Of a DNA stretch of 7,249 nucleotides, positions 1 through 5,834 are shown piece after piece. Position 1 is the first letter of the stretch. The number at the start of each line of letters is the position of its first letter. Below the pieces are notes generated by a model. It did not search any database, had not been told where the DNA came from, and saw nothing but the letters and a program-made list of their open reading frames with translations. The DNA is from an uncultured Bacilli bacterium. Its GTDB lineage: Bacteria > Bacillota_I > Bacilli_A > RF39 > UBA660. The translations under genes were made by a program, and so were the position numbers. The stretch spans positions 1 through 7,249 of the forward strand of contig CANRLB010000054.1 of the NCBI GenBank assembly GCA_947631365.1, in the 5' to 3' direction.

Positions 1-67
1 TGGGATACTAAAAAAACTTGTTTTTTTTAAGTTATTATTTAAATAAATAACATATATTTACACAATT

Positions 68-100
68 AAAAAGAATGATTAATTAAATTTAATCACTCTT
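68..100 (-). terminator. Intrinsic terminator after the MdoB-like gene, overlapping its stop codon
   Basis: On the minus strand, arms AAGAGTGATT (100-91) and AATCATTCTT (80-71) form ten pairs with one G-U, around a 10-nt loop. TTTTT follows, ending at 68. The last codons and the TAA stop (91-89) lie in the hairpin. It closes the transcript of the small membrane protein and MdoB-like pair. Confidence 0.7.
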
Positions 101-1624
101 TAGATTATAGATAAATTTATTATTATAAAAAGTACTTTTTAATTTAAATTCTTCATTTACTTTTTCATATCCATATTTTTCAATTAAAGTATCTTCCCCA
201 CTAAATAAATTTGTACCTAATGCTAATTTATTTCCTTCAATTTCTACTCCTAAAGAAGCAAGCGTCGTAGGAAATAAATCTAAAGTTGAAAATTGTCTAT
301 TATATATATCATTTGTATTAACTGCTGAATTTATAAATAAATTATATACTGTTCTTTCATAATTTTCATCTTTAAAATAATCAGGATTCATACTTAAATG
401 ATCACCAACAATAACTAAAGTTGTATTTTCATAAAAATTTTGTTTTTTAAACCAATCAACAAATTCCTTAATTTGTTTACTAGTACAAGATATAACATTA
501 TCATATTGGTTTTCATAAGGTGTTTCACAAATTTCTTCTAGATATCCCTCATTTGCATGGGTATTTGCAGTTAAAAACGTAAAATTAAATGGTTTATCTT
601 CACTAGCTAATTTTATGATTTCTTCTTTAGCATATTCAAATAATTTAGAATCTTCAAAGCCCCACCAAACATAATATCCTTCCGAAAGCTTACCATTATT
701 GATTGCAACTCCTAAATCATAAATCTGATAATTGCCATGTGTTTCAAAAAAAATACGACGATTACCAAAGATAGCATTTGAGCCAAGCATTAACATTTGA
801 TTATATCCTGCATTTTCTAATATATTTCCAATTGAATAGGCACCAGGTAAATAAGAATTTAAATTTCCATAATCATTTGTAAGTTCCATTGAAATTTTTG
901 TAGGAAGTCCAGTAGTTTGAGCAACCATTGCTGCACTAGTCCATGTAGTACCAACTAATGATCTTGCTCCACCAAATTTTTCTGTATTTGAAAAACTAAT
1001 ATTATTTTTGGTTAAATCTGTTAATTCTTTCAATAAATTATTTTTCATTGTACCACCTAATTTAGTAGAAAAATAAGAACTTTCTAAAGATTCAACAAAC
1101 AAATAAATTAAATTTCTTTTTTCCTTTGGAAATGTTAATTTTACTTCTCTTGGATCAACATAATTTTCTTCAATAAAAAGTGAATTAGTATTTTGCTCTT
1201 TTAAATATTCCCAAAAATGTATAATATTTAAACTTATATAGATACCAATTAATAGAAATAATGGCGTTATACATTTAATAAAAAAATTTATTATATTACC
1301 TGATAACAAAAAGTTAAATTTCTTTTTCCATAATCTAACATTTACAATATATTTTTTATTCTTTAACATTTTTAAAAGAAAATATAAAATAATACAAAAG
1401 GCAATTGCTATAACAAAACTTGGAAACAAACTATATTTTATAAAACCAATTATTTTACCACTTTCAGTTCCTTCAAGAGGTCCCAAAATATGAAAAATGA
1501 TCTCATCAATACTTAAGTTGTCAAAATTATTTAATGCCCATTTTATAGAAAAAATAATTAAAAGAGAAATGAACATTAAGAAAAAAACAAACAATTTACT
1601 TAAAATACTTACTACTTTTTTCAT
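89..1624 (-). CDS. MdoB/OpgB-like phosphoglycerol transferase (LTA synthase/sulfatase fold), membrane-anchored
   Basis: Predicted to move phosphoglycerol from phosphatidylglycerol onto an extracytoplasmic sugar acceptor. The 511 residues start with three membrane spans (about 8-28, 62-85 and 110-134), with a basic loop between the second and third, so the catalytic domain (about 165-470) faces outside. Seen: VESLE at 177-181 (E178 as metal ligand), GTTWTSAAMVAQTTGLP at 225-241 with T229 the likely nucleophile, TANTH ending at H356, and GDHLSMN at 407-413 (D408, H409 as metal ligands). The GT-WT-AxMVA-GLP pattern, the Cys pair C366/C380 and DHLSMN resemble E. coli MdoB/OpgB more than LtaS, as I remember those families. 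It is shorter than both. The start lies 7 bp past the TGA of the preceding small gene and has only a weak ribosome site, which suggests translational coupling. The acceptor is unknown: osmoregulated glucan is unlikely in this type of cell, and a glycolipid or wall polymer is more plausible. The fold is secure; the substrate is inferred. Confidence 0.85.
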   Translation of the reverse strand: MKKVVSILSKLFVFFLMFISLLIIFSIKWALNNFDNLSIDEIIFHILGPLEGTESGKIIGFIKYSLFPSFVIAIAFCIILYFLLKMLKNKKYIVNVRLWKKKFNFLLSGNIINFFIKCITPLFLLIGIYISLNIIHFWEYLKEQNTNSLFIEENYVDPREVKLTFPKEKRNLIYLFVESLESSYFSTKLGGTMKNNLLKELTDLTKNNISFSNTEKFGGARSLVGTTWTSAAMVAQTTGLPTKISMELTNDYGNLNSYLPGAYSIGNILENAGYNQMLMLGSNAIFGNRRIFFETHGNYQIYDLGVAINNGKLSEGYYVWWGFEDSKLFEYAKEEIIKLASEDKPFNFTFLTANTHANEGYLEEICETPYENQYDNVISCTSKQIKEFVDWFKKQNFYENTTLVIVGDHLSMNPDYFKDENYERTVYNLFINSAVNTNDIYNRQFSTLDLFPTTLASLGVEIEGNKLALGTNLFSGEDTLIEKYGYEKVNEEFKLKSTFYNNKFIYNLKSD

Positions 1625-1631
1625 TTTTTAC

Positions 1632-1934
1632 TCATTTCTTTTTAATTGTTACATTAAAATTCTTTCTAATATATTTTATAAATAACCCAAGAAATAATGC
1701 AATAACACTTGCAAGTAACATATATTTTAAACTAAAGCTTACCGTAAATGCATCACTATTTAAAATTAAATAACTATTTTCCTTTATATAATTAATGATA
1801 AATAACATAATTGAATTTACTAAAATATTATATATTCCATAATGAATTATAAAGTTCAAAAAATTAAATTTTTCTTTTGAATCTAGAATATAATTTAAAA
1901 TCAATGCTGGAAAAAATAAACAAATAAAATTCAT
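1632..1934 (-). CDS. Small three-span membrane protein of unknown function
   Basis: A 100-residue hydrophobic protein with no recognised catalytic motif. It has three likely membrane helices (about 2-17, 27-50 and 68-87). There is a short charged loop DSKEKF near 18-23, a polar loop near 51-66, and a strongly basic tail (KYIRKNFNVTIKKK). The positive-inside rule places the tail in the cytoplasm and the N-terminus outside. The start is well supported: AAGGAG lies 5 nt before the ATG, and a good promoter precedes it. It ends in TGA, 7 bp before the ATG of the MdoB-like gene, so the two are almost certainly co-transcribed and probably translationally coupled. The pairing suggests an accessory or lipid-handling role for the transferase, but this is inference from position only. 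It is not a fragment of a larger gene that I can recognise. Confidence 0.8.
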   Translation of the reverse strand: MNFICLFFPALILNYILDSKEKFNFLNFIIHYGIYNILVNSIMLFIINYIKENSYLILNSDAFTVSFSLKYMLLASVIALFLGLFIKYIRKNFNVTIKKK

Positions 1935-1939
1935 AATTA

Positions 1940-1945
1940 CTCCTT
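1940..1945 (-). promoter_or_regulatory. Strong ribosome binding site of the small membrane protein
   Basis: Minus strand AAGGAG, 5 nt before the ATG at 1934. It is a near-consensus Shine-Dalgarno site and fixes the start of this short gene, supporting it as a real coding region. Confidence 0.75.
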
Positions 1946-1955
1946 CTTACTTGAA

Positions 1956-1985
1956 AGTATAACATAGATTACTAACTTTTTCCAA
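1956..1985 (-). promoter_or_regulatory. Candidate sigma-A promoter for the small membrane protein and MdoB-like pair
   Basis: Minus strand -35 TTGGAA (1980-1985), an 18-bp spacer, and -10 TATACT (1956-1961) preceded by TGT, giving an extended -10. Transcription would start near 1949, about 15 nt before the ATG at 1934, leaving just enough leader for the AAGGAG site. It lies in the 60-bp gap after the acyltransferase gene, so genes 5 and 6 may have their own transcript. Confidence 0.55.
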
Positions 1986-1994
1986 CAAATTTTT

Positions 1995-3056
1995 TCAATT
2001 TAAAAATAGCTTTTTAAATTTAGAAGATTGAATAATTTTTTGTATAAAAATTGCTAATAAAGAAGTAATTATTGAAATAATTAAACTTGTCGAAATTAAA
2101 ATAATTAAATTTTTATTATAAGAAAAATTATAAATAGCTAAAACGTTTCTAATATACATATGATTTAAATACATTATGAATCCAAATTTACTTAATTTTT
2201 GCCAAATAGAATGTTTAAACAAATGATTAATAAAGCTAATTTTAGAAAAAATAATTATTACTAAAATTGCTGTTAAAAATTGAATTAAAAATATTGATTG
2301 TTCACCTATACCATACTCCATAAAATGAAATAAAACATATACAATTCCAATTTCAACTATAGTAAAAATTAATTTAGATAATTTTTTAAAAGAAAACTTT
2401 TTTAATATTTCAACTATTTCGTATGCAATGACTCCAATATTCATACTTAAAAATGCTCTGATAGTGCCATTAATAAATAAATATTGTAATTCAAAAGGTG
2501 CATAAATACCAATATTATTATAAATAATAAAACTACAAGTTAAAAAGACAAATATTGGAGCAATTATTTTACTATAAGTTTTTTTATATTTACAAGCTAG
2601 TGGATATATAATTAAAAAGACAAATAACATTGAAGAAATATACCATTCAGCTCTATTTACATTAGCATATATCTGTCCTGAAGTAAGTACACCATTCATT
2701 TGCATTTGCAATAATTCAAAAATATTAGTCATAAAACTTACGAGAGGTCTTTTTAAAAATATATATTCAAATAAACAGCCAACAAAAAAAGATAAAATTA
2801 TATATATAAATATTGGCTTTAATTTGGCAATAATAAATTTCCAAGTACTACTTCCTAAATCTTCATTATTTTCATGGGTATTAATTTTTACCATCATTAA
2901 ATAACTAGATACTATAAAGAAAAAATCTACAATATAGCATCCATATGGAAATAACACTCTTTCACCAAATTTATTCAAAGACCATGCATGATAAATTACA
3001 ATAACTATACTAAATATAAATTTCCAAAAATCTATTTCATAATTTCTTTCATACAT
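1995..3056 (-). CDS. Acyltransferase-3 family integral membrane protein (surface glycan O-acyltransferase)
   Basis: A polytopic protein of 353 residues with about ten hydrophobic segments, the usual size for acyltransferase family 3 (Pfam PF01757). These enzymes carry acetyl or other acyl groups across the membrane onto sugars of surface polymers. Seen, numbered from the ATG at 3056: NYEIDFWKF near 5-13, then IYH with the conserved family His at 23; VDFFFIVSSYLMM at 43-55; RAEWYISSML around 135-144; RAFLSMNIG near 200-208; and FGFIMYLNHMYIRNVL near 291-306. All fit the family. The start is uncertain: an in-frame GTG at 3062 would add two residues. GAGG sits directly against the ATG, too close for a normal ribosome site, and nothing better precedes the GTG. 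It ends in TGA. A good promoter precedes it, so it is probably its own unit. The acyl donor and target cannot be told from sequence; a glycopolymer built by the neighbouring WecA-type enzyme is a guess. Confidence 0.85.
   Translation of the reverse strand: MYERNYEIDFWKFIFSIVIVIYHAWSLNKFGERVLFPYGCYIVDFFFIVSSYLMMVKINTHENNEDLGSSTWKFIIAKLKPIFIYIILSFFVGCLFEYIFLKRPLVSFMTNIFELLQMQMNGVLTSGQIYANVNRAEWYISSMLFVFLIIYPLACKYKKTYSKIIAPIFVFLTCSFIIYNNIGIYAPFELQYLFINGTIRAFLSMNIGVIAYEIVEILKKFSFKKLSKLIFTIVEIGIVYVLFHFMEYGIGEQSIFLIQFLTAILVIIIFSKISFINHLFKHSIWQKLSKFGFIMYLNHMYIRNVLAIYNFSYNKNLIILISTSLIISIITSLLAIFIQKIIQSSKFKKLFLN
1997..2020. repeat. AT-only 10-bp perfect inverted repeat across the acyltransferase 3' end
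   Basis: Plus-strand arms AATTTAAAAA (1997-2006) and TTTTTAAATT (2011-2020) enclose TAGC. It overlaps the last codons of the acyltransferase gene. Neither strand has a U-tract right after it, so it is a poor terminator. In sequence this AT-rich, chance plus Lys/Phe/Leu codons could produce it. Confidence 0.3.
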
Positions 3057-3082
3057 CCTCACTTTTTATAAAATTCTTATTA

Positions 3083-3111
3083 ATTTTAACACACATATTT
3101 TCTTATGTCTA
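3083..3111 (-). promoter_or_regulatory. Candidate sigma-A promoter for the acyltransferase gene
   Basis: Minus strand -35 TAGACA (3106-3111, five of six consensus bases), a 17-bp spacer, and -10 TAAAAT (3083-3088) preceded by TGT, giving an extended -10. Transcription would start near 3076, only 14-20 nt before the candidate start codons. This is the best promoter match in the window. Confidence 0.65.
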
Positions 3112-3134
3112 ATTATTTTGATAATTATTTTGAT
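3111..3134. repeat. Perfect 12-bp tandem duplication
   Basis: Plus strand AATTATTTTGAT occurs twice head to tail (3111-3122 and 3123-3134), between the LCP terminator and the acyltransferase promoter. The outer A of the first unit is also the last base of the candidate -35 box. It may be replication slippage or a pair of protein-binding half-sites spaced near one helical turn. Confidence 0.6.
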
Positions 3135-3169
3135 AAAAAAAGAAAATATTTTTTAATCATTTCCTTTTT
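3135..3169 (-). terminator. Likely intrinsic terminator after the LCP gene
   Basis: On the minus strand, arms AAAAAGGAAAT (3169-3159) and ATTTTCTTTTT (3147-3137) can form 11 pairs, including one G-U, around an 11-nt loop. A seven-T run ends at 3135. It begins just past the LCP stop codon. The stem is AT-rich and part of the T-run is used in pairing, so efficiency may be modest. Confidence 0.5.
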
Positions 3170-3172
3170 ATA

Positions 3173-4618
3173 TTATACTTCTCCTATTAATTCTTGAATT
3201 TTTATTTTAGCATCTTCTATAGTATCTTCTTTTGGATACATAACATATAATTCTCTTGATTGATCACTATAAGTTATTTCACTACCATCAGTTCCATTTA
3301 AACTAATTTTATTTATTTCCCATTCAGGCATCTTATCAAGTTGCATATTTACTAAACTCATAATTTGATCAGTACTAATATTAGTTGTAAATGTTCCTTC
3401 TAAAGCTTCAAGATAATCGCTATATTTAATTAATGTTTTTGGTGAATTGGCTTTCTTTATGATTGCTTCAATCATTCTTTGTTGATTTTCACCCCTTACT
3501 CTATCACCATTAACAAAGGCTTTTCTAGTTCTAACAAAATCTAGAGCCATTTTACCATTAACATGATTTTCCCCCTTAACAAATTTATAATTAAATTCTG
3601 CACTATAAAAATCATACTCTGAATAAACATCAACACCCTCTAGGGCATCAACTAATTTGATTAAGGCATTATAGTTAACTTTAACATAATAATTTATATC
3701 TATTTGTAATAAATTTTCAATTGTTTTAACACTTTCATTAACGCCATACATTCCCGCATGGGTTAGTTTATCCATTTCTTTAATGTTACCTAATTCAACA
3801 TAATAATCTCTTGGAATATTAATCATTAATATTTTATTAGTTTTAGGATTAATACTCATAACAATATTAACATCACTTCGACCTTTATCCGTAACATTTT
3901 TATAAGAATCAATACCTGAAATATAAATATTAAATGGCTCTTCAGTAACATTAACATCTTTCACTATATCATTAATTTTTTCTTTAATACTAAATTCATA
4001 TAATATCTTTGTATTTGATTTCAATTCTTCATTATCTTCTGTAAGTAAACCATAAATACTATCGATGATGATAACACCTTCAATTTCAGCTTTTTCTAGG
4101 GAACTAAATAAATCATTATAACTAGTTTTCTCTTCATGAGTTGAATTAATTTTATTATCAAGTTCACTAATAGCTTTCTCAATACTCATATCGACATTTT
4201 TAGCAAATCCTATCTTTTTATTAGCAAGTTCATCTACTTTTGTATAATTAGAAGTACTAGATACTAACACATAGTAATTTTTTGTCTCATAATCAAAAGC
4301 ACTAGTTAAATCATTTAAAAAGTTAAACGTTTTATTTAAATAAACAAAGACAATTATTAAAAGAAGAATATAAAAAATTTCTAAACAAATTAAAATCTTT
4401 TTAATAAACTTTTTAGGCCTTCGAAAAACAGTTAAAAAAATCATAATTAAAGGAATTAAAATAATAAAAATACCATATATAATTAAATATTTTATTGGTA
4501 ATACATTATATTTTATAATTAAATATGTATTAATATATATAAATACAAGCAAAAATAACCCTATAAAAATAGAGAAAATTTTTTTAGCTTTTTTCATTTT
4601 CTTGTTATTTAACTTCAT
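3173..4618 (-). CDS. LytR-CpsA-Psr (LCP) family glycopolymer ligase, CpsA-type with accessory domain
   Basis: LCP proteins transfer polyprenyl-diphosphate-linked glycopolymers (teichoic acid, capsule) to peptidoglycan outside the membrane. The 481 residues hold three N-terminal spans (about 14-36, 42-65 and 74-95), with basic RRPKKFIKK between the second and third. An extracytoplasmic accessory region follows (about 113-225, with DELANKKIGF at 129-138), then the LCP domain (about 228-390). Conserved LCP residues visible: SGID with D236, GRSD with R247 and D249, IPRD with R270 and D271, DKLTHAG from 283, DFVRTRK with R363 and R365, and GDRVRGENQQR at 371-381. Three spans, an accessory domain and this length match streptococcal CpsA/Cps2A. 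The start is fixed by AGAGG, 7 nt before the ATG at 4618. It follows the WecA-type gene, which makes the kind of lipid-linked polymer this family consumes. The polymer itself is unknown. CpsA-type proteins have also been linked to regulation, which cannot be judged here. Confidence 0.93.
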   Translation of the reverse strand: MKLNNKKMKKAKKIFSIFIGLFLLVFIYINTYLIIKYNVLPIKYLIIYGIFIILIPLIMIFLTVFRRPKKFIKKILICLEIFYILLLIIVFVYLNKTFNFLNDLTSAFDYETKNYYVLVSSTSNYTKVDELANKKIGFAKNVDMSIEKAISELDNKINSTHEEKTSYNDLFSSLEKAEIEGVIIIDSIYGLLTEDNEELKSNTKILYEFSIKEKINDIVKDVNVTEEPFNIYISGIDSYKNVTDKGRSDVNIVMSINPKTNKILMINIPRDYYVELGNIKEMDKLTHAGMYGVNESVKTIENLLQIDINYYVKVNYNALIKLVDALEGVDVYSEYDFYSAEFNYKFVKGENHVNGKMALDFVRTRKAFVNGDRVRGENQQRMIEAIIKKANSPKTLIKYSDYLEALEGTFTTNISTDQIMSLVNMQLDKMPEWEINKISLNGTDGSEITYSDQSRELYVMYPKEDTIEDAKIKIQELIGEV

Positions 4619-4623
4619 AAAAC

Positions 4624-4651
4624 TACCTCTAATTAATTATATAATACCTCT
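4624..4651 (-). promoter_or_regulatory. Ribosome site of the LCP gene and an upstream copy of the same 7-mer
   Basis: Minus strand AGAGGTA occurs at 4624-4630 and again at 4645-4651, exactly 21 bp apart. The nearer copy is the Shine-Dalgarno site, 7 nt before the ATG at 4618. The farther copy lies inside the spacer of the candidate promoter. The spacing of two helical turns could suit a repeated binding site, but coincidence is quite possible. Confidence 0.4.
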
Positions 4652-4664
4652 TAAAAATATACAA
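4636..4664 (-). promoter_or_regulatory. Candidate sigma-A promoter for the LCP gene
   Basis: Minus strand -35 TTGTAT (4659-4664), a 17-bp spacer, and -10 TATAAT (4636-4641). Transcription would start near 4629, which would run into the AGAGG ribosome site and leave a leader of about 11 nt. A second TATAAT at 4665-4670 would give a more normal leader of about 40 nt, but its -35 region falls in the 4677-4701 inverted repeat and matches poorly. Confidence 0.45.
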
Positions 4665-4674
4665 ATTATATTAA

Positions 4675-4703
4675 AATATAGTAAACACTTAGTTTACTAT
4701 ACT
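4675..4703 (-). terminator. Perfect 10-bp inverted repeat: weak terminator or operator between the WecA-type and LCP genes
   Basis: Plus-strand arms TATAGTAAAC (4677-4686) and GTTTACTATA (4692-4701) enclose a 5-nt loop. The stem can extend by a wobble and an A-T pair to 4675/4703. On the minus strand it is followed by only TTTT, then AATATAA. It may be a weak terminator for the WecA-type gene. Because it sits just upstream of the LCP promoter candidates, it could equally be an operator for a dimeric regulator. Confidence 0.5.
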
Positions 4704-4735
4704 ATTATTACCATTTATATATCTTTAATACGTCT

Positions 4736-5776
4736 TTATTTTTTATGTTTATATAAAATATCTGTTTTTAAAATAATAAATAATAATAATAACATCAATA
4801 ATATATATAAGATAATTGATGATCGATTATGATGCGTTGCATATAAAATAGATACAGTTGAAAATAATAAATTTATACCATAAATAATTAATATACTAAC
4901 TCTTGGGGAAAATTTTAATTTTAATAATTGATGATGAAAATGTTCTTTATCGGGAGTACCAATACTTTCATGTTTAAGTATTCTTCTTAATATTGCTAAT
5001 AAAGTATCAAAGATTGGTACCGCTAAAATAGTTATAGGTATAACTAAAGATGTTAAAGTAGCCACTTTATAACCTACTAAAGCATTAACGGCAATCATAA
5101 AACCTAAAAATAAACTACCTGAATCGCCCATAAATATTTTGGCAGGGGGAAAATTCCAAATTAAGAATCCTAAAGTTGCTCCCAACATAATTAAAGAAAG
5201 AATAATATCTAATCCGCCCGTTTTATTAAGTAAAAAGGCAATAATACTAATAGTAAAAAAATAAATTGTACTGACCCCTCCAGCTAAACCATCTAAACCA
5301 TCTATTAAGTTTATTGCATTAGATATTGCAACAATAAAAAAAGTTGATAAAATATAACTAATTATTTTATTAAATTTTAATTGTAATCCTAAAAAAGATA
5401 TTTCTGTAAAATACATTTTACCATAAATAACTACAATTAAAGCTGCAATAATTTGGACTATAAACTTATATCTAGCTCGTATAGGTTTAATATCATCAAA
5501 TATCCCAACTAAGAGTATAATAAATGAACCAATTAAAATAGAAATCATTTGAGTTGTTAGTTCGCCATATAAAATATATCCTAGTAAAAAAGCTCCATAA
5601 ATAGCTAGTCCACCTAATCTTGGCATCGGTATTTTATGGACTTTTCTTTCATTAGGAACATCTATTGCCCCAATATGATGAGCTATTTTTTGAGATATAG
5701 GAACTAATAATAAACTTGTTAAAAAAGTAACAAGTAATATTTCTAATATATTATAATCATTAATTATCCACTTCAT
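4736..5776 (-). CDS. WecA/TagO-type undecaprenyl-phosphate sugar-1-phosphate transferase
   Basis: Transfers a sugar-1-phosphate, usually GlcNAc-1-P from UDP-GlcNAc, to undecaprenyl phosphate, the first step of wall teichoic acid and other glycopolymers. It is a 346-residue polytopic enzyme of the MraY/WecA family (PF00953). Motifs in order, numbered from the ATG at 5776: DVPNERKVHKIPMPRLGG near 39-56; GIFDD with the Asp pair at 94-95; NAINLIDGLDGLAGG at 153-167 (N153, D159, D162); NFPPAKIFMGDSGS at 208-221; VPIFDTLLAILRR from 253; and the His-rich loop DKEHFHHQLL at 276-285. WecA/TagO is preferred to MraY because of DVPNERKVH and the HFHH loop. An in-frame GTG at 5785 would add three residues, but it lies within the AGGTG ribosome site, so the ATG is chosen. 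Its downstream neighbour is the LCP ligase, which completes the same type of pathway. Sugar specificity cannot be read from sequence. Confidence 0.94.
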   Translation of the reverse strand: MKWIINDYNILEILLVTFLTSLLLVPISQKIAHHIGAIDVPNERKVHKIPMPRLGGLAIYGAFLLGYILYGELTTQMISILIGSFIILLVGIFDDIKPIRARYKFIVQIIAALIVVIYGKMYFTEISFLGLQLKFNKIISYILSTFFIVAISNAINLIDGLDGLAGGVSTIYFFTISIIAFLLNKTGGLDIILSLIMLGATLGFLIWNFPPAKIFMGDSGSLFLGFMIAVNALVGYKVATLTSLVIPITILAVPIFDTLLAILRRILKHESIGTPDKEHFHHQLLKLKFSPRVSILIIYGINLLFSTVSILYATHHNRSSIILYILLMLLLLFIILKTDILYKHKK

Positions 5777-5782
5777 TTTATA

Positions 5783-5787
5783 CACCT
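5783..5787 (-). promoter_or_regulatory. Ribosome site that fixes the WecA-type start at 5776
   Basis: Minus strand AGGTG lies 6 nt before the ATG at 5776. The alternative GTG start at 5785 is part of this site and has no ribosome site of its own. Confidence 0.65.
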
Positions 5788-5793
5788 AAAATT

Positions 5794-5799
5794 ATTATA
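5794..5799 (-). promoter_or_regulatory. Candidate -10 box for the WecA-type gene
   Basis: A perfect minus strand TATAAT lies just past the upstream terminator. The -35 position (TTCTTT at 5817-5822, 17-bp spacing) is poor, and no TG extension is present. The start would fall near 5787, right at the ribosome site. TATAAT is common by chance at this base composition, so confidence is low. Confidence 0.3.
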
Positions 5800-5805
5800 C
5801 CCTAT

Positions 5806-5834
5806 AAAAAGAAAAAAAAGAAGATTTATTCTTC
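5806..5834 (-). terminator. Intrinsic terminator whose loop contains the stop codon of the cohesin/cadherin-like gene
   Basis: On the minus strand, arms GAAGA (5834-5830) and TCTTC (5824-5820) surround the loop ATAAA. Eight Ts (5819-5812), a C and five more Ts follow. The TAA stop (5828-5826) lies in the loop. The stem is short, but the U-tract is long and clean. Confidence 0.55.

Noticed and set aside
9..33. A-run/T-run inverted repeat near the left edge (TAAAAAAA 9-16, TTTTTTTA 22-29), with alternative AACTT/AAGTT pairing
   Set aside because: It is a homopolymer palindrome with almost no G-C pairs. It could be a second weak terminator, but the 68-100 hairpin is far better and the neighbouring gene is outside the window.
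1497..1685. Plus-strand open frame of 62 codons
   Set aside because: It is antisense to the start of the MdoB-like gene and the end of the small membrane protein gene. It has no ribosome site I can support, and its product is low-complexity Ile/Lys/Asn/Phe.
3125..3160. Minus-strand 11-codon frame (ATG ATT AAA...) after AAGGA, possible leader peptide
   Set aside because: AAGGA sits too close to the ATG, the frame lies in the LCP terminator hairpin, and no regulatory codon run is visible.
4602..4832. Plus-strand open frame of 76 codons across the WecA-LCP gap
   Set aside because: It overlaps the LCP start and the 3' end of the WecA-type gene on the opposite strand. Composition is AT-driven and there is no supported ribosome site or domain.
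5777..5785. GTG at 5785 as start of the WecA-type gene
   Set aside because: The GTG is part of the AGGTG ribosome site that serves the ATG at 5776, and no ribosome site precedes it.
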